DNA of 64,000 nucleotides from Bacteroidales bacterium (GTDB lineage: Bacteria; Bacteroidota; Bacteroidia; Bacteroidales; UBA932), in contig JAAZIA010000002.1 of the NCBI GenBank assembly GCA_012510445.1, positions 1-64,000 of the forward strand, given 5' to 3'. The notes under the pieces were generated by a model. The model had not been told where the DNA came from. It did not search any database and saw only the letters and a list, made by a program, of their open reading frames with translations. The position numbers and the translations under genes were made by a program. This document shows, piece by piece, positions 24,682 through 33,261 of this stretch (position 1 is its first letter; the number at the start of each line of letters is the position of its first letter).

Positions 24682-25200
24682 ATGGGTAACATAAAAGCAA
24701 AAAAAGTTAAAGCTGCAGACCTTGAGTTGAAAGATCGTCTGGTAGCCATTAAGCGAGTCACCAAAGTAACTAAAGGAGGCCGTAATTTTAGCTTTACCGC
24801 TGTTGTGGTGGTAGGGAATGAAAAAGGCGTTGTGGGTTACGGATTAGGAAAAGCCGGAGAGGTTACCTCGGCCATAGCTAAGGGAATTGAAGAAGCAAAG
24901 AAGAATTTGTATCGCATTTCCTTGATTGGAGAGACCATACCTCACGAGATAAAAGGTAAATTTGGCGGTGCACGTGTATTTATGAAACCGGCAGCTCCCG
25001 GAACAGGAGTGATTGCAGGAGGAGCCATGCGGGCTGTGTTTGAGTCTGTAGGTATAAACGACGTGCTTGCCAAATCTCAAGGTTCGTCCAATCCTCATAA
25101 CTTGGTAAAAGCAACAGTCCACGCGTTGCTGGAAATGCGTGATGCATATCAGATAGCAGGACTTCGCGGTATAACAATGGATAAAGTTTTTAACGGATAG
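24682..25200 (+). CDS. rpsE: Ribosomal protein S5
   Basis: A 172-residue 30S protein important for decoding accuracy. The S5 RNA-binding fold is present ([46 protein letters not shown]), followed by the C-terminal domain ending [13 protein letters not shown]. It starts 6 bp after rplR with AAGGAT just upstream. Confidence 0.98.
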   Translation: MGNIKAKKVKAADLELKDRLVAIKRVTKVTKGGRNFSFTAVVVVGNEKGVVGYGLGKAGEVTSAIAKGIEEAKKNLYRISLIGETIPHEIKGKFGGARVFMKPAAPGTGVIAGGAMRAVFESVGINDVLAKSQGSSNPHNLVKATVHALLEMRDAYQIAGLRGITMDKVFNG

Positions 25201-25211
25201 GAGGTACGAGT

Positions 25212-25394
25212 ATGGAAGTATGGAGAATAAAACAAGTAAGGAGTAGTAATTCAGCTACCAAGCGCCAGATAGCTACGCTGGAAGCTTTAGGTCTTCGCAG
25301 AATAAACCATTTTGTAGAGAAAGAAGCTACTCCTGTTATAAAAGGTATGGTAGAAAAAGTACGCCACCTGGTATCTGTTGAAGAAGTAAAGTAA
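25212..25394 (+). CDS. rpmD: Ribosomal protein L30
   Basis: A 60-residue 50S protein with the ferredoxin-like L30 fold: [30 protein letters not shown] then [15 protein letters not shown]. The ATG at 25212 follows a perfect AGGAGG (25199-25204). Correct position between rpsE and rplO. Confidence 0.97.
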   Translation: MEVWRIKQVRSSNSATKRQIATLEALGLRRINHFVEKEATPVIKGMVEKVRHLVSVEEVK

Positions 25395-25407
25395 AGGAGG
25401 AAACAAT

Positions 25408-25857
25408 ATGAATTTATCAAATTTAAAACCTGCAAAAGGATCTGTTTCTAAGAGAAAACGTATTGGCAGAGGAGAAGGGTCCGGAAGAGGAGGTACTTCT
25501 ACTCGCGGGCACAAAGGCGCTCAGTCACGTTCCGGTTACTCTCTAAGATCCGGGTTTGAAGGAGGGCAAATGCCTTTGCAACGCCGTGTTCCCAAGTTTG
25601 GGTTTAAAAACAGAAATCGGGTTGAATACAAAGCCGTTAATCTTTCTACTTTACAGGCTCTTTATGAAAAAACAGGGATTACTGATATTGACTTAAATGT
25701 CTTATACAGCGAAGGTATTGTGTCTAAAAAAGATTTGGTTAAAGTTTTGGGGAAAGGTGAACTTCAAGTAAAACTGAATGTTACTGCTCATGGTTTTTCC
25801 CAGAAAGCCAAAGAAGCTATAGAGGCAAAAGAAGGGAAGGCTCAAATTATAGAATAA
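25408..25857 (+). CDS. rplO: Ribosomal protein L15
   Basis: A 149-residue 50S protein. The Gly/Arg-rich N-terminal extension (RIGRGEGSGRGGTSTRGHKGAQSRSGY) and QMPLQRRVPKFGF are characteristic. A perfect AGGAGG (25395-25400) precedes the ATG, the third consecutive good ribosome-binding site apart from rpsE. It is followed by secY after 19 bp. Confidence 0.98.
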   Translation: MNLSNLKPAKGSVSKRKRIGRGEGSGRGGTSTRGHKGAQSRSGYSLRSGFEGGQMPLQRRVPKFGFKNRNRVEYKAVNLSTLQALYEKTGITDIDLNVLYSEGIVSKKDLVKVLGKGELQVKLNVTAHGFSQKAKEAIEAKEGKAQIIE

Positions 25858-25876
25858 CCCAGAACAAGCCTGAATA

Positions 25877-27196
25877 ATGAAGAAACTGATAGAAACCATA
25901 AAGAACATTTTTAAGATTGAAGAACTACGTAAACGGATTGTTTATACAGTGTTACTTCTTTTGATCTACAGATTGGGCAGTTTTGTGGTATTGCCCGGCA
26001 TTGACCCCATGCAGCTGGCCAATCTAAAAGCACAGACTGCCGGAGGGCTGATAGGGTTATTGAATATGTTTTCCGGAGGAGCTTTTGGAAACGCCTCTAT
26101 ATTTGCTCTGGGAGTGATGCCTTACATTTCTGCCTCTATTGTTATTCAGCTTCTGGGGATTATGATTCCTTACTTTCAGAGGATGCAACGTGAAGGAGAA
26201 AGCGGGCAGAGGAAAATAAACCAATGGACCAGGTATTTGACCATTATCATTCTGGCCTTACAGGGGCCTGCTTACCTTACCAACCTGCACGCCCAGCTTC
26301 CCGAGACAGCCTTCCTGCTAAGCGGATTTTCATTCAACCTGTTTGCCACCATTGTACTTATTGGAGGTACTATGTTTATCATGTGGCTGGGAGAAAGAAT
26401 CACCGATCGCGGACTTGGTAACGGGATTTCCTTAATCATTATGGTGGGGATTGTAGCTCGTCTGCCTTTTGCTTTTACGGCAGAGGTAGGGGATAGGCTT
26501 TCACAGTCTTCCGGTGGGCTGCTGATGCTGGTTGTTGAATTGATCGTTTTATTTTTTATATTTACGGCTTCCATTGCTCTGGTTCAAGGGGTCCGCAAAG
26601 TTCCGGTGCAATATGCAAAACGTATAGTAGGTAACAAACAATACGGAGGAGTAAGGCAGTATATCCCGTTAAAAATCAATGCTGCAGGGGTTATGCCTAT
26701 TATTTTTGCACAAGCCCTTATGCTCTTTCCCATGATTTTCGCCAGCTTTGATGCCACACGTGGTTTTGCTGCGGTCATGAGCAATATGCAGGGCTTTTGG
26801 TACAATTTTGTGTTCTTCATAATGGTGGTTGCTTTTACGTATTTTTATACAGCTGTAACAGTGAATCCTACCAATATGGCGGACGACATGAAAAAGAACG
26901 GTGGTTTTATTCCGGGCGTAAAACCGGGTAAAAAAACGGCCGAATATTTAGATACTGTAATGTCGCGCATTACGCTCCCCGGATCTATATTTTTAGGTCT
27001 GGTAGCCATTATGCCGGTATTTGCACGGATGTTGGGAGTGAATATGCAATTTGCACAGTTTTACGGAGGTACCTCGCTATTGATTTTAGTGGGGGTGATC
27101 CTGGATACGCTGCAGCAAATAGAGAGTCACCTTCTCATGCGTCATTACGACGGACTTATGAAAACAGGAAGGCTAAAAGGCCGTTCCAACAGGTAG
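25877..27196 (+). CDS. secY: Protein translocase subunit SecY
   Basis: The 439-residue central channel protein of the Sec translocon with ten membrane helices. Recognisable segments include RIVYTVLLLLIYRLGSFVVLPGI, the plug-proximal GGAFGNASIFALGVMPYISASIVIQLL, the cytosolic loop around VPVQYAKR, and the RQYIPLKINAAGVMPIIFAQ region. It lies in its standard place at the end of the spc group, 18 bp before map. Confidence 0.98.
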   Translation: MKKLIETIKNIFKIEELRKRIVYTVLLLLIYRLGSFVVLPGIDPMQLANLKAQTAGGLIGLLNMFSGGAFGNASIFALGVMPYISASIVIQLLGIMIPYFQRMQREGESGQRKINQWTRYLTIIILALQGPAYLTNLHAQLPETAFLLSGFSFNLFATIVLIGGTMFIMWLGERITDRGLGNGISLIIMVGIVARLPFAFTAEVGDRLSQSSGGLLMLVVELIVLFFIFTASIALVQGVRKVPVQYAKRIVGNKQYGGVRQYIPLKINAAGVMPIIFAQALMLFPMIFASFDATRGFAAVMSNMQGFWYNFVFFIMVVAFTYFYTAVTVNPTNMADDMKKNGGFIPGVKPGKKTAEYLDTVMSRITLPGSIFLGLVAIMPVFARMLGVNMQFAQFYGGTSLLILVGVILDTLQQIESHLLMRHYDGLMKTGRLKGRSNR

Positions 27197-27214
27197 AAAA
27201 TAGTTCATTGCTTA

Positions 27215-28042
27215 ATGAGTTTATATAAAACCGAAGAAGAGATAGCGCTTATGCGCCAAAATGGGGTTCTGGTTTCCAAGACCCTGGCTGAGGTTGGCAG
27301 GCATATTGCTCCCGGTGTTACAACAAAGGAGCTTGATGCTATAGCTGAAATCTTCATCCGGGATCACGGTGCAGTCCCTGCTTTTCTTGGTTATAACGGT
27401 TTTCCTTACACCCTTTGTATCTCTGTGAATTCAGTGGTAGTTCATGGGTTTCCCGGCAACTACAGGTTGAAAGAAGGAGATATAGTGTCCATTGACTGCG
27501 GAACAAAGTATAAGGGGTATTTTGGAGACTCGGCCTACACGTTTGCGGTAGGAGAAGTTTCCAAAGCGGCTGAACATCTTATGCAAACCACCAAAGAGTC
27601 GCTTTACGAGGGAATAGGAAAAGCCATAGCCGGTAATCGCGTAGGCGATATTGGCGCTGCTGTTCAGACTTACGTTGAGAAACGCGGCTTTTCAGTGGTA
27701 AGAGAAATGGTTGGCCATGGCATTGGTACCAGGCTTCATGAAAAGCCCGACGTTCCAAATTATGGCAGGCCCGGCCAGGGGAAAAACTTGGTAGAGGGGA
27801 TGGTATTGTGTATTGAACCTATGATCAATGAGGGAGGTAGAGGAGTATACCTGGAAAGGGACGGATGGACCTTAAGAACAGCAGATCACAGAAATTCTGC
27901 ACATTATGAATTGACGGTAGTCGTTCGTAAAGAAAAAGCAGAACTTCTGTCCACGTTTGCCTTTATAGAAAGGCCTGATGATATAAATGTGAAACAATAT
28001 GAAAACAAAAGATTGACAACATGCCCAAACAACCTGCCATAG
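27215..28042 (+). CDS. map: Methionine aminopeptidase type I
   Basis: A 275-residue dinuclear metalloprotease that removes N-terminal Met from new proteins. The active-site residues are visible: H77 in VVHGFPG, D94 in [15 protein letters not shown]105, the His in [11 protein letters not shown], and Glu in CIEPMINEG. About 15-20 extra C-terminal residues overlap infA by 22 bp, so translation of infA is probably coupled. Confidence 0.97.
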   Translation: MSLYKTEEEIALMRQNGVLVSKTLAEVGRHIAPGVTTKELDAIAEIFIRDHGAVPAFLGYNGFPYTLCISVNSVVVHGFPGNYRLKEGDIVSIDCGTKYKGYFGDSAYTFAVGEVSKAAEHLMQTTKESLYEGIGKAIAGNRVGDIGAAVQTYVEKRGFSVVREMVGHGIGTRLHEKPDVPNYGRPGQGKNLVEGMVLCIEPMINEGGRGVYLERDGWTLRTADHRNSAHYELTVVVRKEKAELLSTFAFIERPDDINVKQYENKRLTTCPNNLP

Positions 28043-28239
28043 AAAAAGAAGGTGTTATTATTGAAGCACTGTCCAATGCCATGTTCCGTGTGGAACTTGA
28101 CAACGGTCATGTGATTATTGCACACATTTCGGGGAAAATGAGGATGCACTACATTCGCATATTGCCCGGTGACAGGGTACGGGTAGAGATGTCTCCCTAT
28201 GATCTTACCAAAGGTCGCATTACCTTTAGGTACAAGTAG
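28021..28239 (+). CDS. infA: Translation initiation factor IF-1
   Basis: A 72-residue S1/OB-fold factor that binds the ribosomal A site during initiation. It reads [64 protein letters not shown], complete and standard. The start lies within the last codons of map. Confidence 0.98.
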   Translation: MPKQPAIEKEGVIIEALSNAMFRVELDNGHVIIAHISGKMRMHYIRILPGDRVRVEMSPYDLTKGRITFRYK

Positions 28240-28260
28240 GATTATTTAAAGAGTATACCA

Positions 28261-28377
28261 ATGAAAGTTAAAGCATCCGTTAAAAAGCGCAGCGAAGACT
28301 GTAAGATCGTAAGACGTAAGGGGCGTCTGTATGTTATATGCAAGAAAAACCCCAAGTTTAAAATGCGCCAAGGATAA
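28261..28377 (+). CDS. rpmJ: Ribosomal protein L36
   Basis: A 38-residue 50S protein, too short for common ORF cut-offs: [21 protein letters not shown] then [16 protein letters not shown]. Of the four zinc ligands of typical L36 (Cys11, Cys14, Cys27, His33), positions 11 and 33 are Ser and Phe here while C14 and C27 remain. The zinc ribbon is therefore incomplete, as I recall for other Bacteroidota. Normal position between infA and rpsM. Confidence 0.95.
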   Translation: MKVKASVKKRSEDCKIVRRKGRLYVICKKNPKFKMRQG

Positions 28378-28408
28378 AAACAAGTAAAATCAAAAAGGAA
28401 TATAAATT

Positions 28409-28786
28409 ATGGCACGAATAGCCGGAGTTGACTTACCAAACAACAAGCGCGGAGAAATAGGACTAACCTATATCTACGGAATAGGTCGCAGTTCTGCCCG
28501 TACCATCCTTGACAAAGCCGGGGTTAACCTGGACATTAAGGTGAAGGATTGGAATGACGACCAGATTGCGGCCATCCGATCGCTCATAGCAGAGGAATAC
28601 AAAATTGAAGGTGAACTTCGTTCATCTGTACAAATGAACATCAAAAGATTGATGGACATTGGTTGCTACAGAGGCATACGCCACCGTATTGGATTACCTG
28701 TACGCGGACAAACAACAAAGAACAATGCCCGTACGCGTAAAGGACGTAAGAAAACGGTAGCTAACAAGAAAAAAGCAACCAAATAA
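28409..28786 (+). CDS. rpsM: Ribosomal protein S13
   Basis: A 125-residue 30S head protein contacting the P-site tRNA and L5. It starts [34 protein letters not shown], and its basic C-terminal tail ([27 protein letters not shown]) is the tRNA-contacting extension. First gene of the alpha group. Confidence 0.98.
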   Translation: MARIAGVDLPNNKRGEIGLTYIYGIGRSSARTILDKAGVNLDIKVKDWNDDQIAAIRSLIAEEYKIEGELRSSVQMNIKRLMDIGCYRGIRHRIGLPVRGQTTKNNARTRKGRKKTVANKKKATK

Positions 28787-28797
28787 CGTTTAAGATT

Positions 28798-29190
28798 ATG
28801 GCAAAAAAAACAAGCACTTCCAATAAGAAAAAAGTTGTCAAAGTAGATACCCACGGACAAGCTCATATTTCTTCTACATTTAACAACGTGATTGTTACCT
28901 TGACCAATAGCGAGGGACAAGTTATAAGTTGGTCGTCTGCCGGAAAAATGGGTTTCCGCGGATCTAAAAAGAATACGCCTTATGCAGCTCAGACAGCAGC
29001 TGCCGACTGTGCTAAAGTGGCCTATGATATGGGGTTGCGTAAAGTCAAAGCATATGTTAAAGGGCCGGGTTCCGGACGTGAATCTGCCATTCGGACCATT
29101 CACGGAGCAGGGATTGAAGTGACAGAGATCATTGATGTTACTCCCTTGCCTCACAACGGTTGTCGTCCCAAAGGACGCCGCAGGGTATAA
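28798..29190 (+). CDS. rpsK: Ribosomal protein S11
   Basis: A 130-residue 30S platform protein. It contains [48 protein letters not shown] and ends with the invariant [16 protein letters not shown]. It lies 11 bp after rpsM and 26 bp before rpsD. Confidence 0.98.
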   Translation: MAKKTSTSNKKKVVKVDTHGQAHISSTFNNVIVTLTNSEGQVISWSSAGKMGFRGSKKNTPYAAQTAAADCAKVAYDMGLRKVKAYVKGPGSGRESAIRTIHGAGIEVTEIIDVTPLPHNGCRPKGRRRV

Positions 29191-29216
29191 TTGATGACTT
29201 ATTAAAATTTAAAACG

Positions 29217-29822
29217 ATGGCAAGATATATAGGCCCTAAGACTAAGATTGCACGTAAATTTGGAGAACCCATTTACGGACCCGATAAATATTTTGAAAGA
29301 AAAAACCACCCTCCCGGTCAGCACGGGATGATTAAAAGAAGGAGAAAAACTTCTGAGTACGGTATTCAGCTTAAGGAGAAACAAAAAGTCAAATATACGT
29401 ATGGACTTTTGGAGCGTCAGTTCCATAACTTGTTCAAGAAAGCATCTTCCATGAAAGGGCGTACCGGTGAGAACCTGTTGCTTTTACTGGAAAGTCGTTT
29501 GGACAATGTGGTTTTTAGAATGGGTATTGCTCCTTCCAGGCAGGCAGCACGCCAACTGGTTACGCACCGTCATATTATGGTAGACGGAAAAATCTGCAAC
29601 ATTCCCTCGGCCCTGGTCCGCCCGGGAACTTTAGTAGCAGTAAGGGAGCGTTCCAAAAACCTTGAGGTCATTCAAGAAAACATTTCGCGCACCGTTAGTA
29701 AATATCCTTGGATAGAGTGGGATGCAGCTTCTGTTTCCGGTAAATTTCTTAGTTATCCGGACAGGACAGAAATACCTGAACCCATAAATGAGCAATTAAT
29801 TGTGGAGTTGTACTCCAAGTAA
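29217..29822 (+). CDS. rpsD: Ribosomal protein S4
   Basis: A 201-residue 30S assembly-initiating protein with an S4 RNA-binding domain ([32 protein letters not shown]). The ATG at 29217 is chosen because [21 protein letters not shown] is the family start; a 19-residue upstream extension overlaps rpsK. The N-terminal zinc-type Cys motif of some S4 proteins is absent. Confidence 0.98.
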   Translation: MARYIGPKTKIARKFGEPIYGPDKYFERKNHPPGQHGMIKRRRKTSEYGIQLKEKQKVKYTYGLLERQFHNLFKKASSMKGRTGENLLLLLESRLDNVVFRMGIAPSRQAARQLVTHRHIMVDGKICNIPSALVRPGTLVAVRERSKNLEVIQENISRTVSKYPWIEWDAASVSGKFLSYPDRTEIPEPINEQLIVELYSK

Positions 29823-29838
29823 ATTTTAAATTTTTACA

Positions 29839-30861
29839 ATGGCCATTTTAGCATTTCAAAAACCCGATAAAGTAATTATGTTGGAAGCTACCGATACGTT
29901 CGGTCGTTTTGAGTTCCGCCCGTTGGAGCCCGGATACGCCACAACAATCGGTAATGCCCTCCGCAGAATATTATTATCCTCACTGGAAGGATATGCTCTG
30001 ACGTACATCAGAATTGACGGTGTAGAACACGAATTTGCGACCATCCCCGGAGTCATAGAAAATGTGGTAGATATTGTTCTTAACCTTAAGCAAGTCAGAT
30101 TTAAGAGAATGATAGAAGAGATAGAAGAAGAGACGGTTACTGTTACCATTAAAGACAAGGAAGTCTTTACTGCAGCAGACATCTCTGAGCAGCTATCTTC
30201 TTTTAAGGTACTTAATACAGACCTTGTTATATGCCACATGGAACCTTCTGTTACCTTAACCATAGAACTTCATGTTGGGAAAGGACGCGGTTACGTACCT
30301 GCAGAAGAAAACAGGATTGAAAATGCACCTTTCGGGTTAATTGCAATGGACGCCATTTATACCCCCATAAAGAACGTAAATTACCTGATGGAGTATTGGC
30401 GTGTAGAACAAAAGACTGACTATGAAAAGTTGATTCTGGAGGTAACTACAGACGGATCCATTCATCCAAAAGATGCCTTAAAAGAAGCAGCCAAAATCCT
30501 GATTCATCACTTCATGCTTTTCTCTGACGAGCGTATTAGTCTGGAGCTTCCGGAAGAAGAAAAAGGAACGGAACTGGATGAGGAATCTATGCGCATGCGC
30601 CAGCTTTTGTTAACAAAACTTTCAGAAGTAGAGATTTCCGTAAGAGCTCTCAACTGCCTGAAAGCTGCAGAGATAGAAACATTTGCAGACTTGGTTTCTG
30701 TGCCCAGGCACGAGCTGATGAAATTCCGCAACTTTGGAAAAAAGTCACTGGCAGAAGTGGATTTGCTCTTGGAAAGTATGAACCTTTCTTTTGGGATTGA
30801 CGTAACCAAATATAATATTGAAAAGAAAGTAAAGAAATATGAGACACAGAAAGAAAGTTAA
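29839..30861 (+). CDS. rpoA: RNA polymerase alpha subunit
   Basis: A 340-residue alpha subunit. The N-terminal domain (about 1-235) holds the dimer and assembly region, including [12 protein letters not shown]. The C-terminal domain (about 265-325) binds upstream DNA and activators ([44 protein letters not shown]). The gene overlaps rplQ by 23 bp. Confidence 0.98.
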   Translation: MAILAFQKPDKVIMLEATDTFGRFEFRPLEPGYATTIGNALRRILLSSLEGYALTYIRIDGVEHEFATIPGVIENVVDIVLNLKQVRFKRMIEEIEEETVTVTIKDKEVFTAADISEQLSSFKVLNTDLVICHMEPSVTLTIELHVGKGRGYVPAEENRIENAPFGLIAMDAIYTPIKNVNYLMEYWRVEQKTDYEKLILEVTTDGSIHPKDALKEAAKILIHHFMLFSDERISLELPEEEKGTELDEESMRMRQLLLTKLSEVEISVRALNCLKAAEIETFADLVSVPRHELMKFRNFGKKSLAEVDLLLESMNLSFGIDVTKYNIEKKVKKYETQKES

Positions 30862-31702
30862 GTCATTGGGGAGAAAAGCCGGACACCGTAAGGCTATGAT
30901 GGCTAATATGGCGTCGTCCCTTATCATGCATAAACGCATTGAAACTACCGTACCTAAAGCCAAAGCCCTACGTGTATATATAGAGCCTCTGATTACGAAG
31001 TCAAAATCAGATACTACCCATTCACGCCGTACGGTATTTGCTTATTTGAAAAATAAAGAAGCAGTTAGCGAACTCTTTCGTGTGGTAGCTCCCAAAATAG
31101 CCGACCGTCCGGGTGGCTATACACGCATCTTAAAAACAGGATTCCGTGAAGGCGACGGTGCAGATATGGCACTGATTGAATTAGTAGATTTCAACGAACT
31201 GGCGCTTGTCGGTACCACCAAAAAAGAAGAAAAGAAAACAACGCGCCGCAGCCGTTCCCGCAGATCAAAAGCTCCTACCGCTCCCGCCGCTGATGCTGCT
31301 GCTGCTCCCGCCGCTGATGCTGCTGCTGCTCCCGCCGCTGATGCTACTCCCGCCGCTGATGCTACTCCCGCCGCTGATGCTACTCCCGCCGCTGATGCTA
31401 CTCCCGCCGCTGATGCTACTCCCGCCGCTGATGCTACTCCCGCTGCTGATGCTACTCCCGCTGCTGATGCTACTCCTGCTGCTGATGCTACTCCTGCCGC
31501 TGATGCTGCTCCTGCCGCTGACGCTGCTCCCGCTGCTGACGCCGCTCCCGCTGCTGCCAAAGCCAAGGACTCGGCAAAAAAAGCCCCCAAGGCTAAAGCC
31601 AAGCCGGCCAAAAAAGAACCCGTAGAGGAAGCTGCTGAGAAGAAAGAAGCTCCTGAGAAGAAAAAAGCTGCTGCAAAAAAGGAAGCTCCTACCGCAGAAT
31701 AA
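30839..31702 (+). CDS. rplQ: Ribosomal protein L17 with long repeat tail
   Basis: A 287-residue protein. Residues 1-125 are ordinary L17 ([29 protein letters not shown] and later [33 protein letters not shown]). The rest is a low-complexity tail: a basic linker, about fourteen PAAD units (mostly PAADAT, six residues), then a Lys/Ala-rich end with Glu. Usual L17 in the phylum is roughly 150-200 residues. The tail should be disordered and project from the tunnel-exit area. It starts within the last codons of rpoA and ends the operon. Confidence 0.95.
   Translation: MRHRKKVKSLGRKAGHRKAMMANMASSLIMHKRIETTVPKAKALRVYIEPLITKSKSDTTHSRRTVFAYLKNKEAVSELFRVVAPKIADRPGGYTRILKTGFREGDGADMALIELVDFNELALVGTTKKEEKKTTRRSRSRRSKAPTAPAADAAAAPAADAAAAPAADATPAADATPAADATPAADATPAADATPAADATPAADATPAADATPAADATPAADAAPAADAAPAADAAPAAAKAKDSAKKAPKAKAKPAKKEPVEEAAEKKEAPEKKKAAAKKEAPTAE
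31283..31558 (+). repeat. 18-bp tandem repeat within rplQ
   Basis: Two 24-bp PAADAAAA units, nine 18-bp units encoding PAADAT, three PAADAA units and a terminal PAAA. The first PAADAT units are identical at DNA level (GCTACTCCCGCCGCTGAT). Later units drift by third-position changes, which indicates recent expansion at the upstream side. Confidence 0.9.
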
Positions 31703-31745
31703 TTTTGTAAATTTCGGGAATAGATCCGGTAGCATAAACAATAAT

Positions 31746-31785
31746 AAAGAGACTAACCAATATAATTTGGTTAGTCTCTTTTTAG
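31746..31785 (+). terminator. Intrinsic terminator after rplQ
   Basis: AAAGAGACTAACCAA (31746-31760) pairs with TTGGTTAGTCTCTTT (31767-31781) around a 6-nt loop, followed by further T. A strong terminator ending the ribosomal operon. Confidence 0.93.
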
Positions 31786-31796
31786 TTCCAAATAAT

Positions 31797-31918
31797 AGTG
31801 CGTCGCACTAAGCACTCAATTTTCTGTACTACAGTCACTTATCGAAAACGTGCCCCTGGGGCACGTTTTTAGCAACTTGCAAGTAATCAGCTAATTAACC
31901 CCCGAGTGCGACGCACTC
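31797..31918. repeat. Palindrome-rich element, REP/MITE-like
   Basis: Four perfect palindromes lie in 122 bp. AGTGCGTCGCACT (31797-31809) and its reverse complement AGTGCGACGCACT (31905-31917) bound the element as inverted repeats. AAAACGTGCCCC and GGGGCACGTTTT (31845-31869) flank a central T. ACTTGCAAGT is at 31875-31884. No open reading frame is evident. It could be a non-autonomous mobile element of the REP type, a structured RNA, or a second terminator (the central arm ends in T5). Confidence 0.5.
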
Positions 31919-31970
31919 AAGTATAGAGCACGGGAAGCGACCAGTAGGTAGGAAGAAAAATTAAAAGGTT

Positions 31971-31978
31971 TATATTTG
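31971..31978 (+). promoter_or_regulatory. -7 box of tgt
   Basis: TATATTTG ends only 4 nt before the ATG at 31983, predicting a leaderless tgt mRNA. No clear -33 element. Confidence 0.5.
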
Positions 31979-31982
31979 TGGG

Positions 31983-33113
31983 ATGAATTTTACGGTAGTG
32001 CATAAGGATGGGGGGAGTAGTGCCCGTACAGGGCAGCTGGTCACAGACCACGGCAAAATAGACACTCCTGTTTTTATGCCGGTAGGTACTCTGGCTACGG
32101 TACGTGGTGTATTTCATAGAGATTTGGTGGAGGATGTAAAGGCACAGATTATACTGGGCAATACGTATCATTTGTATTTACGGCCGGGAGTCAAGGTTAT
32201 TGAGCAGGCGGGAGGATTTCATAAGTTTTGCAGTTGGGACAGACCGGTGTTGACCGATAGCGGAGGGTATCAAGTGTTTTCGTTGGCTTCTAAAAGAAAA
32301 CTTACCGAGGAAGGGTATTTTTTTCAATCGCATATTGATGGTTCTCGGCATTTCTTTTCGCCTGAGAAAACAGTAGATATCCAAAGGGCTATAGGCGCAG
32401 ATATTATAATGGCTCTTGATGAATGTACTCCGGGGGATGCCTTGTACGAATATGCGGAACAATCCCTGTCCATGACACAGTTGTGGCTGGAGAGAGGGCT
32501 TAAGCGCTTTAGGAGTACAGACGGGATGTATGGATACAGCCAGGCGTTTTTTCCCATTGTGCAGGGATGTGTGTATCCGGAGCTAAGACGCCGGGCTTCA
32601 GAACATGCGGCTGGATTGGATGCACAGGGTTATGCTATTGGGGGGCTTTCTGTGGGAGAGCCTAAGGAAGTTATGTACCAAATGATTGAGGAAGTGCAGC
32701 CTTTTTTGCCGGAAGACAGACCCAGGTACTTGATGGGAGTGGGAACGCCGGCCAATATACTGGAGGGCATTGCCAGAGGGGTTGATATGTTTGATTGTGT
32801 TATGCCTACCAGAAACGGTCGTAATGGAATGCTTTTTACCAGAGAGGGCATACTGAACATCAAAAATAAAAAATGGGAAAACGACTATAGCTCAATTGAC
32901 CCTTCCGGGACTTCCTTTGTTGATAGAACGTACTCCAAAGCTTATTTACGTCATCTGTTTGCGGCAGGAGAGATGTTGGGACCGCAAATTGCCAGTTTGC
33001 ATAATCTGGCGTTTTATTTGCAGTTGGTTACAGAAGCCGCAGAGCATATTAAACAGCAAGATTTTACTCCCTGGAAAAATAAAATGGTGAAGCAGCTGGA
33101 GCAAAGAATATGA
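31983..33113 (+). CDS. tgt: Queuine tRNA-ribosyltransferase
   Basis: A 376-residue tRNA-guanine transglycosylase that swaps G34 for preQ1 in tRNAs reading NAU/NAC codons. D92 (LTDSGGYQVFS) and nucleophile D271 (DMFDCVMPTRNGRNG) are in place, as is GGLSVGEPKEVM. The zinc site is altered: the usual CxCxxC is replaced by G309, S311 and D314 (SGTSFVDRTYSKAYL), though the following His (H340 in SLHN) remains. I recall similar sequences in other Bacteroidota. The leader is probably absent, and a 13-bp tandem repeat follows the stop. Confidence 0.96.
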   Translation: MNFTVVHKDGGSSARTGQLVTDHGKIDTPVFMPVGTLATVRGVFHRDLVEDVKAQIILGNTYHLYLRPGVKVIEQAGGFHKFCSWDRPVLTDSGGYQVFSLASKRKLTEEGYFFQSHIDGSRHFFSPEKTVDIQRAIGADIIMALDECTPGDALYEYAEQSLSMTQLWLERGLKRFRSTDGMYGYSQAFFPIVQGCVYPELRRRASEHAAGLDAQGYAIGGLSVGEPKEVMYQMIEEVQPFLPEDRPRYLMGVGTPANILEGIARGVDMFDCVMPTRNGRNGMLFTREGILNIKNKKWENDYSSIDPSGTSFVDRTYSKAYLRHLFAAGEMLGPQIASLHNLAFYLQLVTEAAEHIKQQDFTPWKNKMVKQLEQRI

Positions 33114-33140
33114 ACGAAAGCAAAAAACAAGAGCTGAAAT

Positions 33141-33257
33141 AAAGCACAAGGATAAAGCACAAGGATAAAGCACAAGAACAAAGCACAAGAACGAAGCACA
33201 AGAACAAAGCACAAGAACAAAACACAAGAACAAAACACAAAACTGAAGCAAAGTACA
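33141..33257 (+). repeat. 13-bp tandem repeat between tgt and permease gene
   Basis: Nine contiguous 13-bp units. Two read AAAGCACAAGGAT, then six close to AAAGCACAAGAAC (units 33167-33244) and a degenerate last one. The array runs to 4 bp before the permease ATG. There are no spacers, so it is a minisatellite, not a CRISPR. Confidence 0.92.
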
Positions 33258-33261
33258 AAAA

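Noticed and set aside
31117-31741. Two long minus-strand frames rich in Gly/Ser or Ala opposite rplQ
   Set aside because: They are antisense translations of the L17 repeat; no promoter, no family match.
33141-33257. CRISPR array
   Set aside because: Units are 13 bp and contiguous, with no spacers and no cas genes nearby.
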